64,000 nt of DNA. It comes from Membranipora membranacea. Taxonomy: Eukaryota > Bryozoa > Gymnolaemata > Cheilostomatida > Membraniporidae. How positions within the stretch are numbered: the stretch's first letter is position 1; every line of letters starts with the position of its first letter. Shown piece by piece: positions 56,942-64,000 of this stretch. The stretch covers positions 21,452,001-21,516,000 of the forward strand of contig OU612065.1 of NCBI GenBank assembly GCA_914767715.1, read 5' to 3'. The position numbers were made by a program, and so were the translations under genes. The notes below the pieces were generated by a model. That model did no database searches and was not told where the DNA came from. It saw only the letters and a program-made list of their open reading frames with translations.

Positions 56942-58105
56942 CCTCTTTTTATGTTGTGTGTCCTGCTACTATTCAATGAGTATTTGTTACTTGTACAGTA
57001 GTAGGTTTAGTAGAACTGTATTGGGAAATCCAGTGATATGCAATAGTTTAGTAGCTTATGCAAGTTCAATAAGTTTTTATACTACTTGTGACTGTTGTGT
57101 TAGCAGCAAGTGACAGTTGTGATTATGGCTCCCTATATGTATATATTAATTAATGAGTGACTGCCTTCTTCTGACTAGCAGTACTACAGTAGAGTAGCTA
57201 CGCTAGTGACTGGTAGTGACTCTGCTCTGAATTGTTGAAAACTATTGCTAGTATTGAACTTGCAGAAATACACACATACATATATTATTTGCTCATTATC
57301 AGGGGTTAATTTGTGACCTCTGAACAGACACAACAAGAAACTTTTACTGTGATCAAGAAAAGCAGAGTCCTTCTCATGCTCTTAGGCCTGGGAAATTACC
57401 CGCCAGAAATGATGATATCCGGTTTTGTTTATATCTGGAAAAACCAATTCAAGCATGGAAAGATAACTCCAATACTATCCCAACTGTAATTGGATAATCA
57501 CTGGATAATCTTAATTTTATTAGCAATCAATTATGAGATGAAGGTATAATGATGAATGTGAAATTACTGCCACTGGATATGAATCTGGGCTACTTTTACA
57601 GCATTACATCTGGTCATAAGCTCTACTTACAAGATAGGCAACGGTGAGAATAGCCCGTCTTGTCTATCATAACAGTTAAGTTATTTGGAAATGTGTTAAT
57701 GTGTTTGTTAGAGGGTTTAGAAGCTAACCTAACCTAACCTAACCTGATATTTATACAAACTATTTATTTTCTGATCTCGGCATTAAATTTTGTTAGGCAA
57801 ATTCCGGTGTCAACATAAATACAAATTAATCAATCAAATTAATCAATCCTCATGCATTTGGTTGAGTTTTGATTTATACACCTCAAAAGCAGTGCAAAAA
57901 ACCTGGTCAAAAGTAAACTATACAAAAAAAAAATTATTATCAATTTGCTCATTGATAGGTTACAAAGATTTGGTCAGCAAAAAAGTAACAGTTGGACGGA
58001 TATCAAAATCTTTATGAAAAAAACTTATTCCCCAAGCGATTTACCGCCCCCACTATTGGCAGTGCAGTATAATTGAGATTTTGATACACTCTGTCATGGT
58101 TAGAG
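56942..58105. other. Short spacer between SANBR and XNDC1-like genes
   Basis: Only 1.16 kb separates the SANBR stop from the XNDC1-like start, both on the minus strand. It must hold the SANBR 3' UTR and the XNDC1-like promoter. A minus-strand AATAAA lies at 57768-57763. A short CCTAA run of about four copies lies at 57724-57745. No further coding exon was seen. Confidence 0.6.
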
Positions 58106-63879
<5,774 letters not shown>

Positions 63880-64000
63880 TTATACACATACTAGGTAAAG
63901 GCAGTTGTCAGTCAAACTTCCTGTAGGCAGATCAAATGACAAAATGACAAATGAGCAAGAGTAAACCAGTGGAGAGATCTATTCGTTGCACAATACTAAA

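Noticed and set aside
57724-57745. CCTAA run of four copies, like an interstitial arthropod-type telomere repeat.
   Set aside because: Only about 22 bases, no decayed flanking copies, and such a run can arise by chance or slippage.

Overview
The window is nuclear DNA from an animal: AT-rich, intron-rich, with GT-AG introns of roughly 0.1-3 kb and no operons in the bacterial sense. It holds two divergent ANTP-class Hox genes, one central-like and one posterior (Abd-B-like), so the source is very likely a bilaterian. The small, divergent and tightly spaced Hox pair fits a lineage with a reduced Hox set, such as a xenacoelomorph or a derived spiralian. That last step is a guess, because the sequence alone does not settle the phylum.

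Layout. 1-7.9 kb: no recognisable gene. 7.9-8.7 kb (minus): two exon-like open segments of an unidentified gene. 10.7-12.4 kb (minus): three-exon central-class Hox gene. 16.1-20.0 kb (minus): two-exon posterior Hox gene. Both are transcribed leftward with the posterior gene upstream, the normal arrangement of an ordered Hox cluster, so anterior genes would be expected left of the window. 20-30.8 kb: 10.8 kb without a gene, marking the posterior edge of the cluster. 30.8-36.6 kb (plus): a CDK2-type cell-cycle kinase. 39.9-47.8 kb (plus): a RASSF7/8-type Ras-association and coiled-coil protein. 49.3-56.9 kb (minus): an XRCC1-N-terminal-domain protein (XNDC1-like) with SUMO-interaction-like motifs and a C-terminal UBZ4-like zinc finger, which reads as a DNA-repair adaptor. 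58.1 kb to beyond the right edge (minus): the SANBR/KIAA1841 orthologue, missing its 5' exons. Exon models were built by hand from splice sites, and the intron phases agree across each of the five recognised genes.

The most unusual signal is not a gene. At least five places carry a 21-36 bp hairpin insertion that starts with CA, ends with G (usually TG), and is bracketed by an exact 7-bp direct repeat reading GTNNNAT in one orientation. Two or three more loci have longer or imperfect flanking repeats. Read as insertions with target-site duplications, these are among the smallest fold-back elements one could imagine, with hAT-like ends. One copy sits exactly on the 5' splice site of XNDC1-like exon 1 and has duplicated it. 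Larger inverted-repeat elements are also common: a Tourist-like 319-bp element with TTA duplications, two copies of a 100-130 bp palindromic element, a GAGTTGTC family, and tRNA-derived SINE-like pieces. One tRNA-derived composite abuts an XNDC1-like exon and offers an in-frame 37-codon extension.
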